Shown here: positions 50,701 to 61,500 of the stretch, piece by piece
Layout: every line of letters starts with the position of its first letter
How positions within the stretch are numbered: position 1 is the first letter of the stretch
Assembly: GCA_029721435.1 (NCBI GenBank)
Contig: CM056588.1
Coordinates: forward strand, 35,495,930-35,559,929
Source of the DNA: Gymnothorax reevesii
Taxonomy: Eukaryota; Chordata; Actinopteri; Anguilliformes; Muraenidae
Length of the DNA stretch: 64,000 bases
Direction: 5' to 3'
Made by a program: the position numbers and the translations under genes
The notes under the pieces: generated by a model
Database searches by the model: none
What the model saw: only the letters and a program-made list of their open reading frames with translations
Told to the model about the DNA's origin: nothing

Positions 50701-51246
50701 AGAGCAACAGAGACCCCCAGAGACATTATAGAGCAAAAAAGCCCCCCAGAGACATTATAGAGCAGCAGAGACCCCCAAAGACATTATAGAGCGACAATGA
50801 CCCTAAGAGACACTATAGAGCAACAAAGACCCCCAGAGACATTATAGAGCAGCAGAGACCCCCAGAGACATTACAGAGCAACAGAGACCGCTAGAGACAT
50901 TATAGAGCAGCAGAGACCCCCAGAGACATTACAGAGCAACAGAGACCCCCAGAGACATTACAGAACAACAGAGACCCCCAGAGACATTATAGAGCAGCAG
51001 AGACCCCCAGAGACATTATAGAGCAACAGAGATGTCCAGAGACATAATAGAGCAACAGAGACATCCAGAGACATCATTGAGCAGCAGAGACCCCCAGAGA
51101 CATTATTGAGCAGCAGAGACCCCCAGAGACATTATAGAGCAACAGAGACGTCCAGAGACATTATTGAGCAGACATGACAAAGTGTCAAAGAATCCCCCCC
51201 ATTACATTACAAAGTAACAGGGACCCCCAAGAGACATTACAGATAA
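47756..51246. repeat. 29-bp minisatellite, about 120 copies
   Basis: Consensus unit agagacccccagagacattatagagcagc (29 bp), about 3.5 kb in all. Units vary at a few sites (cagc/caac, att/ata, gtg/gag) and some are 3 bp shorter. Variant strings recur at distance, for example the ccgctagagac variant at 49187, 49938, 50369 and 50888. It lies upstream of SHF exon 47434-47580, presumably within an SHF intron. Non-coding. Confidence 0.97.
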
Positions 51247-52403
51247 GAACAGCAGGAATGGACTTTGCTGGAAGTATAATTTCATTACTCTCACTCTCTA
51301 GGGGTTAAGCACCAGCCTGATGAGCCACTTGGCTTGGGTCAGACTTTGCCTACTTTGCCTACTTCCTCTACCACAGCAATAATTAAACTCCAAGCTCTTT
51401 TGACTCCACAACACAAGAAAAAAAATCCCAAAGAAACGTGTTATATTAGGTATCATTGCTGAAAACTGATATAAGTCTGGCAACCAAAGCATCTGGGAAT
51501 GCAAGCAGGCCAAGTTTCTAAGTTTCTTACACACCAGCCAAACTGTGATAGAAAAGTTGATTATTTTAAAGGAAATCTATGAATTCCCAGCAGTCACATT
51601 ATCAAGGACAGTGTGCGTTGCTCTGCATGACATACTCCAGTGAAACTAGACTTCAGGACCAATGGAAACGCCCAGTTCACTGCTCAAACAGAAGTACTCC
51701 CGGTGAACCATAATTCAGACAAAATGGTCAAACATTTCTCTCAGCCCCAAGGAGGGGACATTGGGAGGGTAAATCACACCCTGACGCAACATCACAGGCG
51801 CCAAGGTGATGGTTTGAAACGGCGCAAGTTTAAAATGTACAGCAGGCCTTGCACCCTGAGCCGCAGATAATCAATATGAGGGTGGGTAGGGGAGAGCAGT
51901 AACTCATATGCAGAGCCTATGCAGCGCTGAGGTGACTAATAAACACTACTGAGAGCTCTGTCGCAGCGCCGCAATAACACATTTGCCATAATGGGATGAG
52001 TCCTCAGGTTTAATGAAATGTGTGCAGATGTCAAGGTCCTCTGATTATGTTTTTTGGATCAACTAAACAGAAGCCTGCTTATGTGTGTGTGAGCTGCTCA
52101 TGCAAGTGTGAACTGAATTGCTTGTATATGTGTCTATCTGTGTGTGAACTGCTTGTATGTATATATGTGTTATGTTGTGTGTGTCTGCACTGCAGTATGT
52201 GAACCACTTGTATGTATGTGCGTGTGTGTTATGTGTGTGTGTTTTTCTGCTGCCTACATAATATGGTTATTGATTATGAATATGAGCAATGAATGAGCTG
52301 CCTACATAATATGGTTATTGATTATGAGTATGAGCAATGAAATGATAAAAAATATATATAATCAATATTAGTGAATAAAATGAATGATACTGAAATAAAA
52401 TCT

Positions 52404-53460
52404 TCAACAATATCTGTGCGTAAGGGAGAAGACCGAAGACCTCTGCTGGATGCCCATGATGTTTGGGCCCCCAGACGCCACAGCCTCACTCACTGGCATG
52501 ATTTTGTCATTGTCACTAAATGTTCCTAGGAATACTTCAAGAAACCACTGTCTGTAAACACAGTCCGCCGGGCCGTACACAGATGCCACCTAAAACTCTA
52601 TCATGAAAGAAGGAGGCCATTGTTGAGCGTGATCCAGAAGTGCCGCCGTGTTCTGTGGGCCAAGGCTCATTTAAAATGGACTGTAGCAAAGTGTCCTGTG
52701 GTCAGACGAGTTCAAATTTGACATTCTTGTTGGAAATCATGGGCATCGCGTACTCCACCCCTCCTGTTATCAGCGTTCAGTTCAAAAGCCAGCATTTCTG
52801 ATGGTATGGGGATGCATTTGTGGATATGGTGTGGGACGCTTGCATGTTTTAAAAAGCACCATGAATGCTGAAAGGTATGTAAAGGTTTTTGAGCCACATA
52901 TGATCACCTCCAGATGACATACATACCAGGGGAGGCCTTGTGTATTTCAACAGGGCAATGCAAAACCACATACTGCATACATACTTCATAGTAGAAGAGT
53001 CCGTGTGCTGAATTGACCTGCCTGCAGTCCTGATCTTTCACCGACTGAGAATATTTAGCGCATAATTAAACAAAAAGTCCATCAAAGGAGACCCAGAACT
53101 CTCCAGCAGCTGGAAGCATTTATTAAACAAGAGTGGCATCAAATTCCAATGGCTAAAGACCAGAAACCTGTCTCCTCAATGCCCAGACACCTCCACTCTG
53201 TGTTAAAAAGAAGAGGGGATTCTACAGTATGAGAAACAAGCCCCTGTGCCAACTTTTTTGTGACCTGTAGCAACAATCTGATTTGAAATGAGCTCATTTT
53301 GTGGATAAAATAGTAAAATTTCTCAGTTTCAACATCTGCTATCTTATTTCTGTTCTTATTGTGAATAAAATACTGGCTGGTGTGATTTGAAAGTCATTGC
53401 ATTTTGATTTCATTCACAATTTACACTTTGTCCCAGCTATTTTGGATTTAGGTTGTACAT
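52404..53460 (+). mobile_element. Tc1/mariner-like transposase relic
   Basis: Plus-strand fragments resemble a Tc1-type transposase in translated pieces: RAVHRCHLKLYHERRRPLLS, then [16 protein letters not shown], with stops and frameshifts. The 3' end runs through cccagctattttggatttaggttgtac, the terminus of the common fish element ending in ggttgta. The matching left end (tacaacc...) was not found, so the element is 5' truncated. Confidence 0.7.
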
Positions 53461-53672
53461 AAAAAAGAAAAAATCTCTGTGCCACTCTGAAAATATTTCA
53501 ATAATTCAAAGTTGTTTTAGTAGGGTCAGAAAACTGAGATTTTAAACGTCTTGTGGAGGTTTTTTTTTTTTTTTAATGTGGTTTCTGCCCATCGTGCGGA
53601 CTTGTGACACGGAGGTGTCGGGGGGAAAATGACGTGACAGCTCATTTTGCGCAAACCCTCTGTTGCGTTATG

Positions 53673-53699
53673 TGACGTAATTGACCTGCATATATATAT
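53673..53699 (+). promoter_or_regulatory. Candidate core promoter, copy 1 (CRE-like plus TATA)
   Basis: TGACGTAA (a CRE/ATF-like site) at 53673-53680 and TATATATATA at about 53690-53699, upstream of a C/G-rich leader and a short first coding exon. An identical arrangement occurs in the duplicated block at 55409-55435. Confidence 0.45.
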
Positions 53700-53836
53700 G
53701 TTCACGTTATCGCTACCTTGCAGAATACTAATTTTATCCCCCGAACGAGTTCGGTGGATACTTTGAATTTGGCCTCGTCACGCGAGCGGACGGAGATATT
53801 TTGCAAGCTATTTTGAAGACTGCTGCTCTCGCCAGA

Positions 53837-53849
53837 ATGTCACGTATGG
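53837..53849 (+). CDS. Candidate exon 1, upstream copy
   Basis: ATG TCA CGT ATG G followed by GTAAGT, about 140 bp downstream of a TATA-like run. The one-base overhang fits exon 2. It lies in duplicated block A (first copy). No matching exon 2 follows before the second copy of block A, so this first exon is orphaned unless it splices over about 2.3 kb. Confidence 0.35.
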
Positions 53850-54039
53850 GTAAGTGTGTGTTTTCACATGTAACCACCACAGAGATCTATAATAGAACCA
53901 GCGAGATCGAGGAAGTACTGTTGCTTAAGCAGTTAGCATGTTAGCTTCCACGAAGGCAGGACAAGTCGGGCGCTGGTGCGGGAAATGGGAGTGGACGACG
54001 ATGAACTTTTCTAGCCATATGGAAATGAATACGGTGCTC

Positions 54040-54354
54040 TTAACCTGAGAGCCAATCTCTTTCGTCCGGAAAACTTCCAGAGCAAGAGGATCTTCCTGTT
54101 TTGACAAGAACGAACAAGAGGCTGGGCTGGGACCTGTCCAGTCGACAGTAATGCTGGATGAGTGCTGTATCCAAACGGAGCTCTGATACGAGCCGATGAT
54201 ATTCCCCATTATTTTTTCCGCGTTGCTGGGTGGGATGAACCCAAACACGGCAGTGGCGACGGCGGTTGTATCTACGATACAACAGCAAAATCGCAGCCAG
54301 AATCTTCTTTCGACGATCCATGGCAGAGATATGTTTGTACGAAAATTGATTTGT
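54040..54354 (-). pseudogene. HARBI1/PIF-Harbinger transposase-like relic, copy 1
   Basis: Minus-strand frame with MDRRKKILAAILLLYRR, then WVHPTQQRGKNNGEYHRLV and a continuation like the N-terminal region of HARBI1-type nucleases (Arg-rich start, WVHP, E-(Y/F)-HRLV, RLD). The reading frame breaks soon after, and the catalytic domain is absent. It lies antisense to intron 1 of the ZC3H11A-like gene. Confidence 0.65.
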
Positions 54355-54523
54355 ACTCACAACAGCAGGAAAATCTAAATTTAGCGGGGATGGATTCTAT
54401 TTGATCACACAATCTCCGACACGCCCACAAGCCAGCAAGTCAGAAACGCCCATAAACGAGCAGCTCCGCGGGGAGGTGCGGACAACATCCGGATTTTCCG
54501 TGTGTGGTGGGACCTCACCGTTA

Positions 54524-55171
54524 TACTTCTCTGAAACGTCTCGCACCATTCAGACAGTAACAGAAGGAATAGCAGGCAGAGGTTTTTCAGATATTCCATC
54601 GCCCCTCTGTTAGAGCCATAGTCTTTGAGTGTTGCTGGCGCATGCGTCTGCTACAGCTACTTAGTGTCCATGGTGATGATCAGCGATTTTGTGATCGATC
54701 TCAGGGTCTATTTCAGGTAGGCGTGTGCGCGCACACAATAGGATGCGGCACCGGGCTTCACTTAGCCTATCCTCCTCCAGCGGCTGTTGGCTTTGTGCAA
54801 TCAATTAAGCCCGTAACGCGCTGTATGGGATATGGCAATCCTCGCTTTGGCGTTGATCCAGGATCTCAGGATCCGACTTTTGTGCAATCGGCCCCTGCTT
54901 CCGCGTTTCACAGTGCGAAAAATGTGTGGCCACCAATAGAAAAGTGCGCATTTTATTCTTGCCAAATAGTTCGAAAACGAAATAAAATGTATTCTGTAGT
55001 CCTTCATTATTTTGTCTTTGTCTGACGCAACTGTTCGATGTTTTCAAGGTGGCCTGTAAAATAAGAACTGACAGAAAGAGCTTGATGACAGCTCGTGCAC
55101 GTGCTTCGTACGAAAAGAGTGAAAAGTGCGTGCACCTTAACAGCGTTGCTCGTCATTTCCACTCGAAAACA
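54524..55171. repeat. Duplicated block B, copy 1
   Basis: Near-identical to 58931-59588. It contains a run with ATGCGTCTGCTACAGC and several short open frames in both directions, none recognised. It ends abruptly at a palindrome made of transposon ends. Confidence 0.85.
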
Positions 55172-55408
55172 ACCTAAATTTTGGATTTAGGTTGTACATA
55201 AAAAAGAAAAAATCTCTGTGCCACTCTGAAAATATTTCAATCATTCAAAGTTGTTTTAGTAGGGTCAGAAAACTGAGATTTTAAACGTCTTGTGGAGGTT
55301 TTTTTTTTTTAATGTGGTTTCTGCCCATTGTGCGGACTTGTGACACGGAGGTGTCGGGGGGAAAATGACGTGACAGCTCATTTTGCGCAATCCCTCTGTT
55401 GCGTTATG

Positions 55409-55435
55409 TGACGTAATTGACCTGCATATATATAT
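55409..55435 (+). promoter_or_regulatory. Candidate core promoter, copy 2 (CRE-like plus TATA)
   Basis: TGACGTAA at 55409-55416 and TATATATATA at about 55426-55435, the same as the copy 1.7 kb upstream. It sits about 140 bp before the candidate start codon. Confidence 0.45.
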
Positions 55436-55572
55436 GTTCACGTTATCGCTACCTTGGAGAATACTAATTTTATCCCCCGAACGAGTTCGGTGGATACTTT
55501 GGATTTGGCCTCGTCACGCGAGCGGACGGAGATATTTTGCAAGCTATTTTGAAGACTGCTGCTCTCGCCAGA

Positions 55573-55585
55573 ATGTCACGTATGG
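55573..55585 (+). CDS. Candidate exon 1, second copy
   Basis: Same 13-bp coding end as the upstream copy (Met-Ser-Arg-Met plus one base) with a GTAAGT donor. It is the copy closest to exon 2 and joins it in frame, starting MSRMGHTAAWPYQG. Confidence 0.4.
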
Positions 55586-58500
55586 GTAAGTGTGTGTTTT
55601 CACATGTAACCACCACAGAGATCTATAATAGAACCAGCGAGATCGAGGAAGTACTGTTGCTTAAGCAGTTAGCATGTTAGCTTCCACGAAGGCAGGACAA
55701 GTCGGGCGCTGGTGCGGGAAATGGGAGTGGACGACGATAAACTTTTCTAGCCATATGGAAATGAATACGGTGCTCTTAACCTGAGAGCCAATCTCTTTCG
55801 TCCGGAAAACTTCCAGAGCAAGAGGATCTTCCTGTTTTGACAAGAACGAACAAGAGGCTGGGCTGGGACCTGTCCAGTCGACAATAATGCTGGATGAGTG
55901 CTGTATCCAAACGGAGCTCTGATACGAGCCGATGATATTCCCCATTATTTTTTCCGCGTTGCTGGGTGGGATGAACCCAAACACGGCGGTGGCGACGGCG
56001 GTTGTATCTACGATACAACAGCAAAATCGCATCCAGAATCTTCTTTCGACGATCCATGGCAGAGATATGTTTGTACGAAAATTGATTTGTATTGTATTTC
56101 AGGTAGGCGTGTGGTGAATGGTGGTTAATTGAGGAGTCATGCTCACACTTGCTAACCTTATTTAGGTCATACAGCTGCCTGGCCGTACCAGGGCTCTGGA
56201 TGGATGTCTTACTCAAGGCAGTACAACAAGGGCTTCATCGAGCTGCCGGGTGGCTCACACGGTTAAGGCACTGCGCTGCAGTGCAGAGGTGATCACCACG
56301 TCGTGGGTTCGAGCCTCGGCGTACCCACCGGCAGGGATCGGCAGCTTTTTCAGAGTAGCGCACAATTGGCTATCGCGCTACAGGGTTACAAATTGGGAAG
56401 GGACTGCCGGATTTGGATATTCGATACAGCTTTGTTCGTTGCTCCAGCGCCTCCTGTTGTCCAGACGGGCGCTCGTCAGGAAGACTCCGGCTTGGTTCAT
56501 GTCCGGGTATCCTCCGCCCTCGCTCTGAACTTGCGAAGATTCAACCAGCGAGTGTATAAGAATCAGTGGCTGACAGGCACGTGCTTCGGAGGAGAGCCGT
56601 GAACTGTCTTCACTATCCTGAGTTGGCAGCAAGGGGTCACATACGAGCAAGCTTTGTACATAGTTCCCCAATTGGGCATTCCAAATTCGGGTGGGATTGG
56701 AGATGCCAAATTTATAAAAAAAAAAAAAAAAAAAAAAACAAGGGCTTCATCGAAAATAAGGAGAAAGGAAGGTCTTTTGTAAAGCCCCTGCGCTTTACCC
56801 TCACCCAAGGTAGACACTTGATTGGACGTGTGCATTCTAGAAAAGTCTTAGCATTTGGTCAATATGCAGCTGTGTATACATTTGTGTGTGCTGGCACTGA
56901 GTAATAGTCTAAAATTAACGGCATAGTGCATTAAATTTTTGTTGGTGATGATGTAGTCTCACCTGCACATGCATTAAATGGAATAAGACACAGTGTCTGT
57001 TAGACCCAAAGGATCCTGTCTTGGCTATAAAGGCTGATGCCAGATGGCTGTGGTTAGTTGCAAGAATGTCTTTGGGAATGTGAGACTGAGCCCTCTGTCC
57101 ATTTCTCAGCCCCAGCGCGGCAGGAGGTGCAGGGTGAGATCCGAATCAAATCTCTGGATGAGATTCTAAAGGAGAAGGCGGCCAGGTCCCTGGCACAGGC
57201 CCAATTACACAAGGCCGACTGGTGCGGAACTAAGGGCCCCAGCCCCACAAAGTCGAGCGCTACACCTCCTGGGGCCATTCTTGTGAAGACACCCAAGCTC
57301 CACCTGGGGAGAAAGAGGAAGCTGTCCAGAGACAACGAGGAGGAGCTCATGTGGAGGAGAGAGGGGCCTCCCGAGTGGGAGGTCCCTTGCAAGAAGGCTG
57401 CCAGGCACCCCGGCGAGATCCGGGTTAAGACCCTGGAAGAGATCCGGAAGGAGAAGGCGGCTCGAATGCAGACCACGGTGCAGGAGGTGAAGGCTGAGGA
57501 GTCGCCAGCTCCTATGTCTGCTGTGCTCAAGAGGAGGATACTGCGCCTCAACAGGAACATGGCCACTGGTGAGCCTTCATCCTCTGTGTGTCCTCTGCCC
57601 TTTCCCCTCTCGGGGTTAGTTTCTCATGAGCTGCTCCTTGATGTACTTCAGTTTGGTGTGGTAGCCGGAGGCATGAGGTGCAGGCACAGACTGCAAAAGT
57701 CCTCCCCACTATTTGTTAATTAACCAGGAGGTGGATCTAATTGGTGAAATTATGTGGAAAAAATGCATAGTAGGACTTTGCATTTCTGGCCCTCGGACAT
57801 GATTCCCATGTGTTAGGTTTTTGCTCACGTTTTCCTGCAGTTGATTGTTAATAGGGCCTGTGCATATATATGTGCATATTAGCCTGATTTCAAGCACCAT
57901 TTCGGTTGCGCAGAGCGTGTGAGCTAAGCCATGGCACTAGTTACTACGGAACTGAAGTCTGTGGAACTAGTCGGCTCCAGAGCAAGCTTATGAGTTAGCG
58001 AAGTTCCTGCCTCCAGCCAATTTCACCTCACCTCATTCAGTAGTCACCCAAATTGAAAATTATTGTCCTTAACAGTTGTTCTGAATTGTCCACTCCACAT
58101 TACTATCTCAATTATAGTAGGCCCAGAGTTATTATCTTAGAAACTTCTGACCATTGATGTCAGGAAAATAGCCTTTATTCGATCATTATATTCAAGTATC
58201 CATGTGACGGTGACCATCACAATTCAATCTGTCCCCTTTCCATGTTACATTTTAACCATATTTAGAATCCGTCATTATCAGATTTGTCCTTATTTCCCAA
58301 GTTGAGACTTCCATCAGAGTAGAAAAAGAGCAGTGCTGTATGGCGAAAGTTACCGTGTTTCTGCGCGGTCTTAAATCGCTGCGGTCACCCCTACCTACAG
58401 CACTGCTACTTATCTCCGCCTTTATTCAGACTGCGACGGGTGAGGTAGAGTCGTTGCCTTAGTGGTGGACACGAGTGCAATGTCGCTCGCTTCGTGATAC

Positions 58501-61500
58501 TGGAATCAAAAATTTTCAGGAGGTTCCTTGACGTAATTTTCTGATGTTAACATTTTACTTTTTAACTTGAGTATGCCTCCATCAGAGGTGATTAAAAGCA
58601 GAAAGTAAACTCAATTAATCTGAAAACGTCTTCTAGATCGAATTAGAAATTCAGTTTGCACAGGACGAGAACCGGACTTACAGCAAAATTATGTAGCATT
58701 AATGTGACATTACTATGCTTCAATATGCCTTTCATAACTACTTTTCTCTTCACAGTTATTGCGCAAGTTTCATACACAAATAAATTAATATCCGGCCTTG
58801 CTCGATCTTAAATCTGTCTGAGCGACGGCTTATCTCATTCACGGTAACGTCGAAGTGCATCAGCTACTCTTTTGTAACGGCGCTAAAACATCTGCCGAGT
58901 TTACTTTCACTTGAGTTGAGCTCACTTTAATACTCCTCTGAAACGTCTCGCACCATTCAGACAGAAACAGAAGGAATAGCAGGCAGAGGTTTTTCAGATA
59001 TTCCATCGCCCCTCTGTTAGAGCCATAGTCTTTGAGTGTAGCTGGCGCATGCGTCTGCTGCAGCTACTTAGTGTCCATGGTGATGATCAGCGATTCTGTG
59101 ATCGATCTCAGGGTCAATTTCAGGTAGGCGTGTGCGCGCACACAGTAGGATGCGGCATCGGGCTTCACTTAGCCTATCCTCCTCCAGCGGCTGTTGGCTT
59201 TGTGCAATCAATTAAGCCAGCAACGCGCTGTATGGGATATGGCAATCCTCGCTTTGGCGTTGATCCAGGATCTCAGGATCCGACTTTTGTGCAATCGGCC
59301 CCTGCTTCCGCGTTTCACAGTGCGGAAAATTTTTTGGCCACCAATAGAAAAGTGCACATTTTATTCTTGCCAAATAGTTCAAAAAGGAAATAAAATGTAT
59401 TCTGTAGTCCTTCATTATTTTGTCTTTGTCTGACGCAACTGTTCGATGTTTTCAAGAGGGCCTGTAAAATAAGAACTGACAGAAAGAGCTTGATGACAGC
59501 TCGTGCACGGGTTTTGTACGAAAAGAGTGAAAAGTGCGTGCACCTTCCGGATTAACAGCGTTGCTCGTCATTTCCCCTCGAAAACATTCGCCAATCCGCA
59601 TAGCCGACACACTTTCTTGGCCATTTGTGCTGTGTAATCAGATTGACAATTTTATGAAATGGTGCCGGAGCTAAGCACCCATGGAACGCCATTCTTCTAG
59701 CTGGCGTCGTTCAATTCCGTACTTCCTGGGCGTAGGTAGCTAGCCTAGCTTCTCCCATTAAAAGTAATAGGGGTGGTACTTCCTCGCGCTCTCCAGTTCT
59801 AATTTCCTCCATGGTAACCACGCTTGACCAATTATTGCAGCATTTGAAATGTATTAGCGCTTGCGATTAATCGTTTAGCCCTACAATAAATTAAATACCT
59901 AACTACTTTTATAAAAATAACAAAGGTAAAATGTTGCTATGGAAATATTCTTCACAGAAAGTAATGCCAATGAGCTGCATTAGCACGAAGAGTTGTATGT
60001 CATCGCCTCTAACTAACTGCAAGTCATTTTACCATCGGTTTCTATCAGACAGTGAAGAAGGAGCTTGCGTGTTTGTGCTGAACTTTCTGCGTTTGTGGTT
60101 TGGGGACTCCGAACCCCTGTACCTCTGTGACGTGGTAAGAATGAAATGGTGGTGAATTGAGGAGCCATGCAAACACATGCTAACCTCATTTAGGTCATAC
60201 AGCTGCCTGGCTGTACCAGGGCTCTGGATGGATGTCTTACTCAAGGCAGTGCAACAAGGGCTTCAGCGGGTATAAGGAGAAAGGAAGGTCTTTTGTAAAG
60301 CCCCTGCGCTTTACCCTCACCCAAGTTAGACACTTGATTGGACGTGTGCATTCTAGAAAAGTCTGAGCATTTGGTCAATATGCAGCTGGGTATACATTTG
60401 TATGTGCTGGCACTGGGTAATACAGTCTAAAATTAACGGCATAGTGCATTACATTTTGGTTGGTGATGTACTCTCACCTGCACATGCATTAAATGGAATA
60501 AGACACAGTGTCTGTTAGACCCAAAGGGTCTTGTCTTGGCTATAAAGGCTGATGGAAGATGGCTGTGGTTAGTTGCAAGAATGTCTTTGGGAATGTGAGA
60601 CTGAGCCCTCTGTCCATTTCTCAGCCCCAGCGCGGCAGGAGGTGCAGGGTGAGATCGGAATCAAATCTCTGGATGAGATTCCAAAGGAGAAGGTGGCCAG
60701 ACTGGTGGCCACACACGAGGCCGACTGGTGCGGAACTAAGGGCCCCAGCCCCACAAAGTCGAGCGCTACACCTCCTGGGGCCGTCCTTGTGGAGACCCCC
60801 AAGCTCCAGCTGGGGAGAAAGAGGAAGCTGTCCAGAGACAACGAGGAGGAGCTCATGTGGAGGAAAGAGGGGCCTCCCGAGTGGGAGGTCCCTTGCAAGA
60901 AGGCTGCCAGGCACCCCGCCGAGATCCGGGTTAAGACCCTGGAAGAGATCCGGAAGGAGAAGGCGGCTCGAATGCAGACCACGGTGCAGGAGGTGAAGGC
61001 TGAGGAGTCGCCAGCTCCTCTGTCTGCTCCGCTCAAGAGGTGGATACGGCGCATCCGCAGGAACATGGCCACTGGTGAGCCTTCATCCTCTGTGTGTCCT
61101 CTGCCCTTTCCCCTCTCGGGGTTAGTTTCTCACGAGCTGCTCCTTGATGTACTTCGGTTAGGTGTGGTAACCAGAGGCATGAGGTCCAGGCACAGACTGC
61201 ATAAGTCCTCCCCACTGTTTGTTAAATAACCAGGAGGTGGATCTAATCTGTGAAATTATGTGGAAAAAACGCATAGTGGGACTTTGCATTTCTGCCCCTC
61301 GGACATGATTCCCATGTGTCAGGTTTTTGCTCACGTTTTTCTCCAGTTGATTGTTAATAGGGCCTGTGCTTATTTACAGGAGCAGACAGTGGCTGTAATA
61401 CTAGTGCCAGAAAAAAGAAGCCAGCTACTCCCGGCAGTACAGAGGTGAGCAGCAGCTGTGTGTTATTTCTATATTCAATGCTGAAGTCAGCCTGATTTAG

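Larger units (their letters stand above)
53441..54354. repeat. Duplicated block A, copy 1
   Basis: About 914 bp, near-identical to 55179-56090. It holds the candidate promoter, exon 1 and, antisense, a HARBI1-like relic. It begins inside the terminal sequence of a Tc1-like element. Confidence 0.9.
55179..56090. repeat. Duplicated block A, copy 2
   Basis: About 912 bp, a copy of 53441-54354 with few substitutions. At its 3' end (gatttgta) it joins directly to sequence that in block B reads tatttcaggtaggcgtgtg, so the material between was lost. Confidence 0.9.
56110..57862. repeat. Duplicated block C, copy 1 (exons 2-3)
   Basis: Matches 60138-61370 apart from the 512-bp SINE insertion and point changes. 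Carries exons 2 and 3. Confidence 0.9.
60138..61370. repeat. Duplicated block C, copy 2 (exons 2-3)
   Basis: Second exon 2-3 cassette, directly upstream of exon 4. Similarity to copy 1 ends about 10 bp before exon 4. Confidence 0.9.

Noticed and set aside
47756..51246. Possible CRISPR-like array because of regular 29-bp repeats
   Set aside because: There are no spacers: units are directly abutting variants of one sequence, in a vertebrate intron. It is a minisatellite.
54642..55025. 127-codon plus-strand frame in block B (and its copy at 59049)
   Set aside because: Open in both copies but without family similarity or splice context; both strands are partly open here. Kept only as part of block B.
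56241..56320. tRNA gene suggested by A and B boxes
   Set aside because: Flanked by a target duplication and poly-A tail, and does not fold as a full tRNA by eye; SINE head.
60569..61072. 167-codon minus-strand frame opposite ZC3H11A-like exon 3 (also 57054-57566)
   Set aside because: Antisense shadow of the plus-strand exon; no splice support, and the plus strand carries the recognisable motifs.
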